From Alcaligenes faecalis (GTDB taxonomy: Bacteria > Pseudomonadota > Gammaproteobacteria > Burkholderiales > Burkholderiaceae_B), in contig NZ_CP168006.1 of assembly GCF_041521385.1 (NCBI RefSeq), positions 806,001 through 870,000 on the forward strand: a stretch of DNA of 64,000 nucleotides, read 5' to 3'. The translations under genes were made by a program, and so were the position numbers. Of this stretch, positions 55,567-63,780 are shown in pieces; within the stretch, counting starts at the first letter, position 1, and every line of letters begins with the position of its first letter. The notes under the pieces are model-generated. The model searched no databases and was not told where the DNA came from. It saw nothing but the letters and a program-made list of their open reading frames with translations.

Positions 55567-58355
55567 GAACCGCACAGCTAAGCGGCGGTCCGATGCGTGA
55601 AAACCTGCCTGCCATGCAGGTTCCACGCTTTCCCAGCGTCTTGCTGGGCGCCTTGTCCCTGATCCTGATTTTATGTGCCTCACTGGGCACCGGGGCTTAC
55701 TTATACGCATCGGCCACACACCTGATTTCCGAATATCGCCGGCAGCTCAATAGCGCCGCGGACCACACGCAACTATTCTTTGACCAACGTGAAGTGCTGT
55801 TGCGTGCCGTCGCAGCCAGCGCCATTGCCTCGGATACAATGTCGTTTGCCCCGCAGCAAGGCAATCTGGAAGCCATAGACTCCCCCGACAAGGGCTCTGC
55901 CAATCACTACACCTTGCTATTGACGCGTCGTCATTGGAACGCCATCCATCGCACCGGCACCCTACGGTACACCGACCCGAATCTCGCCCAGGATTTCCGC
56001 CTGGAGCGGGAGGGGCGGCACCTGTCTTGGCAAGCACAAGAAAATGCACTGGCCATGCGCCTGATCACCATCAATCAAGAGCCTCATGCCCGACACATTC
56101 CGGTTGTCTGGCTGCATCAAGACGATGACTCTGCGTCACGGCTGGTAGCCTACACCCCTATCGACAGGGACAAGCGCCAAGGCGCCTGGCTGGGACTGGA
56201 GCTAAAGGACATAGACCGTGCCTTGACCCTGACACCACCACCGCCCAGCACCGAATACATCCTGTTCGATATACGGGGGCAAGCGGTATTGTTCAGCAGT
56301 GCTCCGCCCGACGCATCCGAGCTGCGTTGGGTACAACAAGACTATTTTGGTTTTGATGGCAAAGGCTGGCCGCAACACATCATCCTGAGCAAATCCATCG
56401 GAACCGGCGGCTTACGGGTGCTCTATGCCTTGCCGACCCAGCAATTGCTGCGCGATGGCCGCAGCGCCCTGATTACCGCCCTGCTGACCTTGACCATCTT
56501 CACCACGATTGTGCTGGTCGGTGCCAGCCTGATCCGGCGCCGTTTGCTGCTGCCTGCCCGCCAGCAACAGCAAAGTCTGGTCGATAGCGTGTCCCTGAAT
56601 CGCAAGCTGATTGCCATGGCCCCTGTCGGCCTGGCTCTGGTCGATGCCCAGGGCGAGGTGATCTTTCAAGAAAACCTGCAAGCACGAACCTGGATGCAAG
56701 GTGATGAGCAATGGCGCTCGCGGCTGCCGGGAGAGCATGACCCAAGCGCCTGCACCGACGTCACCCTGAAGGATGGCCGCAGCGTGCGCGTGCATGCTAT
56801 CAGCCTGAACTACCGTGGCAATCGGGCGGCTCTGTGCTCCATCATTGACATTACCAGCGAGAAAGCAGAGGAGGCGGCCCTGCGTCATTCCCGCCAATTG
56901 GCTGAAAATGCCAATATCGCCAAGACCCAGTTCCTGACCACCATGAGCCATGAAATCCGCACGCCTCTGTACGGCATTCTGGGCACGCTGGAACTGCTGT
57001 CCCTATCCGAGAAACACCCGCACTCTTCCCCCTATCTGGACACCTTGCGCCGCTCGGCAGAAACCCTGTTCCGGGTGGTGGGCGAATCGCTGGACCTGTC
57101 GCGCATAGAAGCGGGCCACGTCACCCTGGAGCCGCGCGAATTTACGCCGCAAGAGCAGGTTGATGAAGTCATTGCCGCCTTTGCGGCCACCGCGCAAAAC
57201 AAGGGTTTGCTGCTGTACTCCGTCACCCCGGTACAGGCTTTGGTGCCTACGATTGGCGACCCCTTGAAAATCCGCCAGATCCTGAGCAATCTAGTCAGCA
57301 ATGCCATCAAGTTCACGACCTCGGGGCATGTGGTGCTGCGTCTGCATACCGAGCCTCAACCGGGCAACCGTCTGTCCCTGCGCTTTCAGATCACGGACTC
57401 GGGGCACGGCATCAGTGCAGATGTGTTGCCCAAGCTGTTCCTGCCCTACTTCAGCCTGAACGAAGACAGAGCCAACAAGCAGGTGGGTACAGGTCTGGGA
57501 CTGCCTATTTGCCAGCGCCTGGCCAGCCTGATGGGCGGATCCCTGTCCGTGGTCAGCGAACCCGGTCTGGGAACCAGCATTACCTTTGAAGTGATTTTGC
57601 CTATCGCCACGCCCCCTGGTACGCCTCCGGCACCGGCGTCCGAGCTGGCGTTCCGGCCGGTGTATGTCACCGGAGACATTCCAGAGATCGTATCCAACGT
57701 CAGCAAATGGCTGCGTCACTGGGGCGCCTATGCCTTGCCCTACACAGGCCAACTAGCCAAACCCGGTATGGTGCTGGTCCATAGCTGGCCTTCTTATGCC
57801 ACCAACACGCCTGAATGGGCGGGCCGTCAGGTCATGGTTCAGCCCAGCACCCCAAGTACGAGCACTCAAACCGACAATCCGGACTATTTTTACACCGCCT
57901 CCACCGCCATCAATGACATCATGCAGGCAGTACAACAGGCTCAGGCACTGGACTGTGCTTCTGCACGGACTGACGAGCCTTTTACCCCACCTGTCCGAGC
58001 GCAGCACGTGCTGGTAGTTGACGACAATCCGGTGAACCGCCAGATTCTTCAGGAACAACTGACCGTGCTGGGCTGCACCACCCATCTGGAAGCCAGTGGC
58101 CAAGCCGCACTGGCGCTGACAGACAAGAACCGCTTTGATATTGTCTTTACCGACCTGTTCATGCCCGGCATGGACGGCTACTCCCTGGCTCGCGCCCTGC
58201 GGGCGGAAGGCTACCAGGGACGCATTATTGGCATTACCGCCAATGCCATTTTGGATAAAGACAAGGAATGGTCCGCCGCAGGCATGGATGCCCTGCTGAT
58301 CAAGCCGTTGCCCATGGCTGCCTTGCGCGACAGCCTGCAGCCTCCGACGCTTTAA
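55563..58355 (+). CDS. Hybrid histidine kinase without HPt domain (RcsC/BvgS-like)
   Basis: A 930-residue inner-membrane kinase. TM1 is at about 25-49 and TM2 at about 302-326, enclosing a 250-residue periplasmic sensor with no family I recognise. A degenerate PAS-like segment (350-430) follows, then HisKA (MSHEIRTPLYGILG, His463), HATPase_c (N-box LVSNAIKF, G-boxes DSGHGIS and GTGLGLPI), a linker of about 120 residues and one receiver domain (VVDDNPVN, FTDLFMPGMDG with Asp864, Lys914). It ends right after the receiver, so phosphate must pass to an HPt elsewhere, possibly the next kinase. ATGA overlap with the usher ties it to the fimbrial operon. Confidence 0.9.
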   Translation: MRTAQLSGGPMRENLPAMQVPRFPSVLLGALSLILILCASLGTGAYLYASATHLISEYRRQLNSAADHTQLFFDQREVLLRAVAASAIASDTMSFAPQQGNLEAIDSPDKGSANHYTLLLTRRHWNAIHRTGTLRYTDPNLAQDFRLEREGRHLSWQAQENALAMRLITINQEPHARHIPVVWLHQDDDSASRLVAYTPIDRDKRQGAWLGLELKDIDRALTLTPPPPSTEYILFDIRGQAVLFSSAPPDASELRWVQQDYFGFDGKGWPQHIILSKSIGTGGLRVLYALPTQQLLRDGRSALITALLTLTIFTTIVLVGASLIRRRLLLPARQQQQSLVDSVSLNRKLIAMAPVGLALVDAQGEVIFQENLQARTWMQGDEQWRSRLPGEHDPSACTDVTLKDGRSVRVHAISLNYRGNRAALCSIIDITSEKAEEAALRHSRQLAENANIAKTQFLTTMSHEIRTPLYGILGTLELLSLSEKHPHSSPYLDTLRRSAETLFRVVGESLDLSRIEAGHVTLEPREFTPQEQVDEVIAAFAATAQNKGLLLYSVTPVQALVPTIGDPLKIRQILSNLVSNAIKFTTSGHVVLRLHTEPQPGNRLSLRFQITDSGHGISADVLPKLFLPYFSLNEDRANKQVGTGLGLPICQRLASLMGGSLSVVSEPGLGTSITFEVILPIATPPGTPPAPASELAFRPVYVTGDIPEIVSNVSKWLRHWGAYALPYTGQLAKPGMVLVHSWPSYATNTPEWAGRQVMVQPSTPSTSTQTDNPDYFYTASTAINDIMQAVQQAQALDCASARTDEPFTPPVRAQHVLVVDDNPVNRQILQEQLTVLGCTTHLEASGQAALALTDKNRFDIVFTDLFMPGMDGYSLARALRAEGYQGRIIGITANAILDKDKEWSAAGMDALLIKPLPMAALRDSLQPPTL

Positions 58356-58440
58356 GCCTGCCCCATCATCCACGACGCCTGCGGCGCGGGACGGTATGAT
58401 ACGGCAGGACTTGCCCTATAAGGCGACCCCACGGAGAACC

Positions 58441-61400
58441 ATGGCCAACTCACCCTTTAATCGTATGACGCGACGCTCGCGCGGACACGCGCGGCTGCTG
58501 CTCGGCGTTATTCCTGTCTCGTTCATTCTGCTGGGCGCGCTGCTCGTAGGTGGCCAGCATTTTTTCAGTAATGAACGCCATCGCCTGGTATCCGACTTCA
58601 ACGTGACCTTGGCCTACATACAGGAACAAGAACGGTTTTTGGCCCAGTTAAAGGCCGATGCAGGCCAGTTGCAGGCCGGGCCGCAACCCGAGCCCCCCCC
58701 CGTAGAGAGCGGCCACTCCGTCAGCATTTGGCGGCCAACCGCCAGCGTATCCTTTTCCATGATTTGCGAGCAGCCTTGCCGTGCGCCCAAAGAGGCTTAC
58801 GGGACGATGGGTGCAGACCTGGCCGACAGCTTTGCCTCCTTCTGGGCCCAGTCCTATTTTCCATCCGGTTATTTGTTCCTGTTCCATCCCGACAGGGAAG
58901 ACAGTTTGAGCATTCCGGAGCTGGAGTCCGCCCGCACGGATACGGTCCTGCCAGTTGCCTCGCACAACGAAGCACGCCAACACATCCAGCCCCCTGGCAA
59001 ACTCGTCTCCGGTCCATCTGCCGTGAAATGGGTTTCCTTGCCCGAACACCCGCTGCACATGCTGGGCATCATTCCCCTATCCTTGCCTGGCCTGCCCGTG
59101 CCCGGCGCGGACCCGACCCGATTCCAGGCCATGAGCCTGTTTGACAAGGGCAGGCTGCGCGAGTTTTTCAATCAATCCGAAGCCCCACTGGGCTATCGCT
59201 TCTGGCTGCACCATGCCGAACAAGGTTTGTTGATCGGGAAAAATGACTCCCCCAAGCTAACACATGACGGCTTCACCATCAGCCTGCAAGGGCTGGCCTT
59301 CCAAATGCGCGACCCATCGGGAACCTGGACGGGCCGCTATCTGATCAGCCCCGGCCAATTGCTCAACAGCACCTGGGTACCATTGGGCACCTTGGTGTTC
59401 TTATTATTAAGCCTGCTGGGCGGCCTGGCCTATGCCCGCTGGTATGGACGCCAAGTAGTGGAGCCAGCCCGTCAGGCACAACGCGCATTACTGGAAAGCC
59501 AGGACTTTAACCGCAATCTGATTGATACCTCGCCGGTGGCCCTATGCGTGATCAGCAAGGACAAACGACAGATTATTTTTGGCAATGCCCAGGCGCTGGA
59601 ATGGCTAGGACTGGATGCAGGCGACACCTTGCCCGAGCAGTCCCCCCTGTCCCTGGCCTTGAACGAACGGCAACAACAAGAGCCGAATGCGAACGAAGGC
59701 AAAGTGGACTTGCCCGATGGCCGCAGTCTGCACTTGGCCTGCGCGCCCAGTCGCTACCATGAGCAAGACGTCTTGCTGTGCGTTCTGATGGACTTGACGG
59801 CCCAAGAGGAAATCCAGCGTGAACTAGAGCGTGCTCGCGCTGCGGCAGACGAAGCCAGCACCGCCAAGTCCGCCTTCCTGGCCACCATGAGCCACGAAAT
59901 TCGCACACCTTTGTACGGCGTCTTGGGGTCTTTGGAGCTGCTGTCCTTGACCGAGCTTGATGGCCAGCAACATCAGCAAGTAGACCGGATACAGGGGGCC
60001 TCGCGCCAACTGCTGCAAATCATCAGCGACATTCTGGATATCAGCCGAATTGAAGCCGGCCAAACGCATGTGCAGTCGGTACCACTGGACCCCGTCGCCC
60101 TGGTGCAAGACTGCACCGCCGCCTACACCGCCATGGCCCAGCAAAAAAACCTGCTGTTGTTCTGTCATGTGGACCCGGATGTACCCCGCAGCGTCCTGGG
60201 AGACCCGCTGCATATACGCCAGATTCTGAGCAACCTGATCAGCAACGCCGTCAAGTTCACCCAGGCAGGCCACATTATTGTTCGATTGCGTCTGGAACAG
60301 CTTGCCCAAGACAAAGCACACTTGCTATTTCAGGTAGCTGACAGCGGTGTGGGTATCGAACACGAACGCCAGGACAAGCTGTTTACCCCCTTCTATGTGG
60401 CTCACTCAGGCGAACACACGATACGCGGGGCGGGCCTGGGCTTGTCCATCTGCGCCCGTCTGATCGAACTGATGGACAGCCAGATTCACCTGACTAGTGA
60501 ACCCGGTTTGGGTAGCAGTTTTTCTTTTATGCTGAACCTGGATATCGCACCTACAGGCGATCAAACGCACCAGGCACCCGATCTGCAAGGCATGACACTG
60601 CATGTACGCACTCCCCATGCCGAGCTATCCGAGTCAATTTGCGTCTGGCTCAATCGCTGGAATGCCCGAGCCCAGGCCATGCTGCCCAGCTATCCGCTAA
60701 CAGGCAATGTCGAGGATATCTTGCTGGATGTGATGATGCCCAGCAGCAGTCCTGCCCCCCACTGGCCAGGCCCTTATATCAGCGTTTCTGCACGCGACGG
60801 CAGCACCACCTTGCACAAAGCCGACGGCACCAACCCAGAAAGCATTGCCCGTGCGCTGGAACATTGGCAGGCACAGCAACACGCTACACCCGAACAGGAA
60901 TCCATGACCACGCCGCCTGTCAAAGCCGCCATCAAAGCACCTGACCGACCCGGTCTGCATGTGCTGGTGGCAGAAGACAATCCCCTGAATCAGGCGACCT
61001 TGCGCGAGCAACTGGAACGATTGGGATGCCAGGTTACCCTGGCTCAGGATGGGGAGGAAGCACTGGGCCTGTGGGATGGCAACAACCACGATCTGCTGCT
61101 GACAGACGTGAACATGCCCAATATGACAGGTTACGAGCTAGCCCGCCGCTTGCGCGCCCAAGGCATGAGCGCCCCCATTATTGGCATTACTGCCAACGCC
61201 ATGCGTGACGAAGCCCAACGCTGCACCCAAAGCGGCATGAACGCCTGCCTGGTCAAACCCATGAATCTGGCCACCTTGGGCAGTTTGCTGGAATCTCTGA
61301 TCAGCTCGCCCGTGCCTCAACGCTACCGCGCCATTTTCCGCAGCACCATGAGCAAGGATCTGGAAGCTCTGGAACAAGCCTTGCAAGAACAGAACACTGC

Positions 61401-61584
61401 CAACAGCCAAGCCGTCTTGCATCGCATGGCCGGTGCTCTGGTGGTAATGGGTTTGCATGAAATCGCTGATAAAGTGAAAGAGCTTGAACAAAATTTCAGG
61501 CAAAATACTCCACAGACCGACACACAAGTTCAAACAGCCATCGCAGTTTGCAATGCACTACGCGAGCTGATCGAACAAGCTTAG
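58441..61584 (+). CDS. Hybrid histidine kinase with C-terminal HPt domain
   Basis: A 1,047-residue inner-membrane kinase from ATG 58441 (ACGGAG upstream). Order: TM1 (LLLGVIPVSFILLGALLVGG), a periplasmic sensor of about 270 residues, TM2 (PLGTLVFLLLSLLGGLAYA), a PAS-like segment, HisKA (MSHEIRTPLYGVLG, His485), HATPase_c (LISNAVKF, DSGVGIE, GAGLGLSI), a receiver (VAEDNPLN, LLTDVNMPNMTG with Asp889) and HPt (LHRMAGALVVMG, His994). This gives a complete His-Asp-His relay to a regulator such as the next gene. It is a paralogue of the preceding kinase with a different sensor. Confidence 0.92.
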   Translation: MANSPFNRMTRRSRGHARLLLGVIPVSFILLGALLVGGQHFFSNERHRLVSDFNVTLAYIQEQERFLAQLKADAGQLQAGPQPEPPPVESGHSVSIWRPTASVSFSMICEQPCRAPKEAYGTMGADLADSFASFWAQSYFPSGYLFLFHPDREDSLSIPELESARTDTVLPVASHNEARQHIQPPGKLVSGPSAVKWVSLPEHPLHMLGIIPLSLPGLPVPGADPTRFQAMSLFDKGRLREFFNQSEAPLGYRFWLHHAEQGLLIGKNDSPKLTHDGFTISLQGLAFQMRDPSGTWTGRYLISPGQLLNSTWVPLGTLVFLLLSLLGGLAYARWYGRQVVEPARQAQRALLESQDFNRNLIDTSPVALCVISKDKRQIIFGNAQALEWLGLDAGDTLPEQSPLSLALNERQQQEPNANEGKVDLPDGRSLHLACAPSRYHEQDVLLCVLMDLTAQEEIQRELERARAAADEASTAKSAFLATMSHEIRTPLYGVLGSLELLSLTELDGQQHQQVDRIQGASRQLLQIISDILDISRIEAGQTHVQSVPLDPVALVQDCTAAYTAMAQQKNLLLFCHVDPDVPRSVLGDPLHIRQILSNLISNAVKFTQAGHIIVRLRLEQLAQDKAHLLFQVADSGVGIEHERQDKLFTPFYVAHSGEHTIRGAGLGLSICARLIELMDSQIHLTSEPGLGSSFSFMLNLDIAPTGDQTHQAPDLQGMTLHVRTPHAELSESICVWLNRWNARAQAMLPSYPLTGNVEDILLDVMMPSSSPAPHWPGPYISVSARDGSTTLHKADGTNPESIARALEHWQAQQHATPEQESMTTPPVKAAIKAPDRPGLHVLVAEDNPLNQATLREQLERLGCQVTLAQDGEEALGLWDGNNHDLLLTDVNMPNMTGYELARRLRAQGMSAPIIGITANAMRDEAQRCTQSGMNACLVKPMNLATLGSLLESLISSPVPQRYRAIFRSTMSKDLEALEQALQEQNTANSQAVLHRMAGALVVMGLHEIADKVKELEQNFRQNTPQTDTQVQTAIAVCNALRELIEQA

Positions 61585-61607
61585 CAAAACAAGCAAGGAC
61601 CCCCGGT

Positions 61608-62267
61608 ATGCCCGCAATTCAAAAACTGCGCGTCATCATTGCTGACGATCACCCATTGATTTTGATGGGGATACGCGAGTTGCTGGGACGCGATATTAAC
61701 CTGAGTGTCGACGCCGTGGCGGCCAGCCCCTCGGAGCTGGTCGAGCACCTGCAAAAAAGCCCGCCTGATGCCATCATTACCGACTACTCCATGCCCGGCG
61801 ATGAACAATATGGCGACGGCATGCGCTTCATTTCTTATCTGCGACGCCACTTTCCCAACGTCAAACTGATTGTGTTGACCATGGTGTCCAACCCCATGAT
61901 TATTTCTTCTTTGTACGATGCTGGCGTACAAGGGGTCGTCCTCAAACAAGACGAGCTGTCTGAAGTCCTGGTCGCCCTGCATTTGCTGCGCCAGGGTGTA
62001 AAGTATTACCCCGCTAATTTCAAGCAAGATACGCCCAAAGACGTGCTGACCAGCTCGGTACAAGAACGCCTGAAATCCCTGAGCCCGCGAGAGTTTGAAG
62101 TCCTGCGCCTGTTTGCCATGGGGGGTTCCATCAGCACCATCGCCGAACAATTGAACCGCAGCATCAAGACCATCAGCGCACAAAAAGCCTCGGCCATGCG
62201 CAAGCTCAATGTGCATAATAATCAGGACCTGATTGCCTTCTGCACTCAACACAACCTGTTCACCTAG
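61608..62267 (+). CDS. RcsB-like response regulator (REC-LuxR HTH)
   Basis: A 219-residue regulator. The receiver domain has ADDHP, the phosphoacceptor Asp59 in ITDYSMPGD followed by YGDGMRFI, LIVLTM and VVLKQ. The C-terminal LuxR-type helix-turn-helix reads LSPREFEVLRLFA and NRSIKTISAQKASAMRKL. The latter is almost the same as in E. coli RcsB (NRSIKTISSQKKSAMMKL), so the DNA target is likely an RcsAB-type box. It follows the HPt kinase by 23 bp and ends tail-to-tail with the EAL gene; the stops share CCTAGG. Confidence 0.93.
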   Translation: MPAIQKLRVIIADDHPLILMGIRELLGRDINLSVDAVAASPSELVEHLQKSPPDAIITDYSMPGDEQYGDGMRFISYLRRHFPNVKLIVLTMVSNPMIISSLYDAGVQGVVLKQDELSEVLVALHLLRQGVKYYPANFKQDTPKDVLTSSVQERLKSLSPREFEVLRLFAMGGSISTIAEQLNRSIKTISAQKASAMRKLNVHNNQDLIAFCTQHNLFT

Positions 62268-63178
62268 GCTGGCCAACGCTGACGCATCCACATGTCCAAC
62301 TCGAAAGCTGGGGCAGGCTTGGCAAATAAATAGCCTTGGGCATAATCACACCCCATTTGCTGCAGCAATTGCAGATCAGCCTGGACTTCCACGCCCTCTG
62401 CCGTCACTCGCACACCACGCTCCTTGGCGATAGCAATCCAGCCCAAAACCTGCGTAGCTTGCTGGCGATTGGCAGACAGTCCATGCACAAAACGCCGATC
62501 CAGTTTCAGCTCTGAAAACGGCGCACCGACCAGCCGCTCCATCGAACTGTACTGCACACCCACATCATCCTGGGCCAGCCCAAAACCCATTGCCACCAAA
62601 CGACTAGCCCCCATAAACAAAGCACAGGGCGTCTTGGTATCCGAGTTTTCCAACAACTCGAAAGTGATGTCACAAGCCCGACCTTGCTTGGCTTTTACAC
62701 AGGCCATCACGCGATCTGGCAGACTGGCATCATCCAGCAAATGGGTGGGCAAATTCACCGACACGGGCATTACCATGCCTTGGCGCCGCCAGTATGCCTG
62801 CAGCCCCAGCACCTCCTGCAAGATGTGCATCAGCAAGGCTTCGTCCAGACCATGCACGCTGAACCAGGGTAAAAACACATGGGGCGACAAGATACCCCAT
62901 TGAGGGTGACGCCAGCGCGCCAGGGCTTCCAAAGCCACCAGTTGTTGAGACTGCACCGAAACTTTGGGCTGCAACCACGCCTGGATCTGGTCCTTGTGCA
63001 AGGCATCGAGCAAGACAGAGCGGCTGATGATAATTCCACCGGACGGCTTGATCGCCTGACGCTCCGACACCCACAAAGCCGCATCCGAACGAGTGCGACG
63101 CACCGGATGCGCCAGCTTGCTGACGGGTCGATAAGTCAGGCATCCGGACGGTACTTGAAAAGGAGAAGGTGCAAACAT
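62264..63178 (-). CDS. EAL-domain cyclic-di-GMP phosphodiesterase
   Basis: A 304-residue protein from ATG 63178 (CAGGG about 8 bp upstream). After about 60 residues without a recognised domain there is a full EAL domain: ALEALARWRHP, NLPTHLL, FELLENSD, AQDDVGVQYSS (DDFG variant), LKLDRRFV, TAEGVE and QGYLFAKP. The key acidic and lysine residues look intact, so c-di-GMP hydrolysis is likely. It has no receiver, unlike PvrR/RocR. It is convergent with the RcsB-like gene, as bvgR is with bvgAS in Bordetella. Confidence 0.9.
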   Translation of the reverse strand: MFAPSPFQVPSGCLTYRPVSKLAHPVRRTRSDAALWVSERQAIKPSGGIIISRSVLLDALHKDQIQAWLQPKVSVQSQQLVALEALARWRHPQWGILSPHVFLPWFSVHGLDEALLMHILQEVLGLQAYWRRQGMVMPVSVNLPTHLLDDASLPDRVMACVKAKQGRACDITFELLENSDTKTPCALFMGASRLVAMGFGLAQDDVGVQYSSMERLVGAPFSELKLDRRFVHGLSANRQQATQVLGWIAIAKERGVRVTAEGVEVQADLQLLQQMGCDYAQGYLFAKPAPAFELDMWMRQRWPA

Positions 63179-63269
63179 GAAAAGCCCTGGCAACAAAAGA
63201 TACGCATCACAAACCGCCTTGCGGTTCAGTAGCCATCATCAATGCTTTAAAGCTTAAGATTCCAGCGAC

Positions 63270-63305
63270 TTGACGGGTCTAGGAATAATCCGAAAAACCC
63301 GTCAA
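63270..63305. promoter_or_regulatory. Inverted repeat enclosing an RcsAB-box-like site upstream of the EAL gene
   Basis: Perfect 9-bp arms TTGACGGGT (63270-63278) and ACCCGTCAA (63297-63305) enclose 18 bp. The enclosed sequence contains, on the minus strand, TCGGATTATTCCTA (63293-63280), an 11-of-14 match to TAAGAATATTCCTA. It is about 100 bp upstream of the EAL gene. On the plus strand it reads TAGGAATAATCCGA, which shares TCCGA with the site at 51089. Confidence 0.45.
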
Positions 63306-63440
63306 CTCATTTTCAATACAAGGATTACATGGAGACCCCGTCCGTCACCCAAGAGCAGTAAAACCCATGTGCTTGCCCGTCACATCAGGCACAGGAAAAC
63401 CCTAGTATTTTTCAAGCAGCAGATTTTGTAGATTAAATAA

Positions 63441-63546
63441 GCAGACATCCTCGTCTGCCAAAACAGATGCATGCGCTGCCAACGTTGCCAGCGACATGCA
63501 GGCAATAAAGCCTCACTCCCTGTCATCAGGGGTGGGGCTTTTTTTG
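63441..63546 (+). ncRNA. Structured leader or small RNA ending in an intrinsic terminator
   Basis: Three successive hairpins lie in the 419-bp gap before the AtzG-like gene. The first is GCAGAC / GTCTGC (63441-63458). The second is GCATGCGCTG / CAGCGACATGC with one bulge (63469-63499). The third is a longer imperfect stem, AAAGCC...GGCTTT, with T7 (63507-63546). The last is a typical terminator 52 bp before the start codon. It may be an attenuator or riboswitch, or a separate small RNA. I could not match it to a known riboswitch. Confidence 0.4.
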
Positions 63547-63597
63547 TGCGCGCGATTGATGCATGCCTGTTTTATGACCACCACAAGGAGAAGACAA

Positions 63598-63780
63598 ATG
63601 ACGGTAAGTGTGAAAGACGCCTTGGCGGCAAAAGGGATACATCCCAGCCCCCAGCATCTGGAAAAGCTGGAGGCCAAATGGCGCGAGATCCAGGCCATGA
63701 AAGGCAATCTGGAAGGCATTGCCATTGACGATGCAGACGTAGCCATCAAACACCTGGCCGGAGGCGACCATCATGAATAA
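63598..63780 (+). CDS. Small AtzG-like amidase-partner protein
   Basis: A 60-residue protein beginning MTVSVKDALAAKGIHPSPQH, with AAGGAGAAG at 63585-63592. It is mostly helical and charged (LEKLEAKWREIQAMKGNLEG, DDADVAIKHLAGGDHHE). Small proteins of this size, such as AtzG, are encoded just before AtzE-type amidases and form a complex with them. The overlap of 8 bp with the following amidase gene fits that role. The family assignment is from size and context. Confidence 0.6.
   Translation: MTVSVKDALAAKGIHPSPQHLEKLEAKWREIQAMKGNLEGIAIDDADVAIKHLAGGDHHE

Noticed and set aside
63360..63546. c-di-GMP (GEMM) or guanidine (ykkC) riboswitch before the amidase
   Set aside because: CACAGGAAAACCC near 63390 is only superficially similar to GEMM; the conserved GNRA loop, receptor and second stem could not be placed, and no ykkC core was found.
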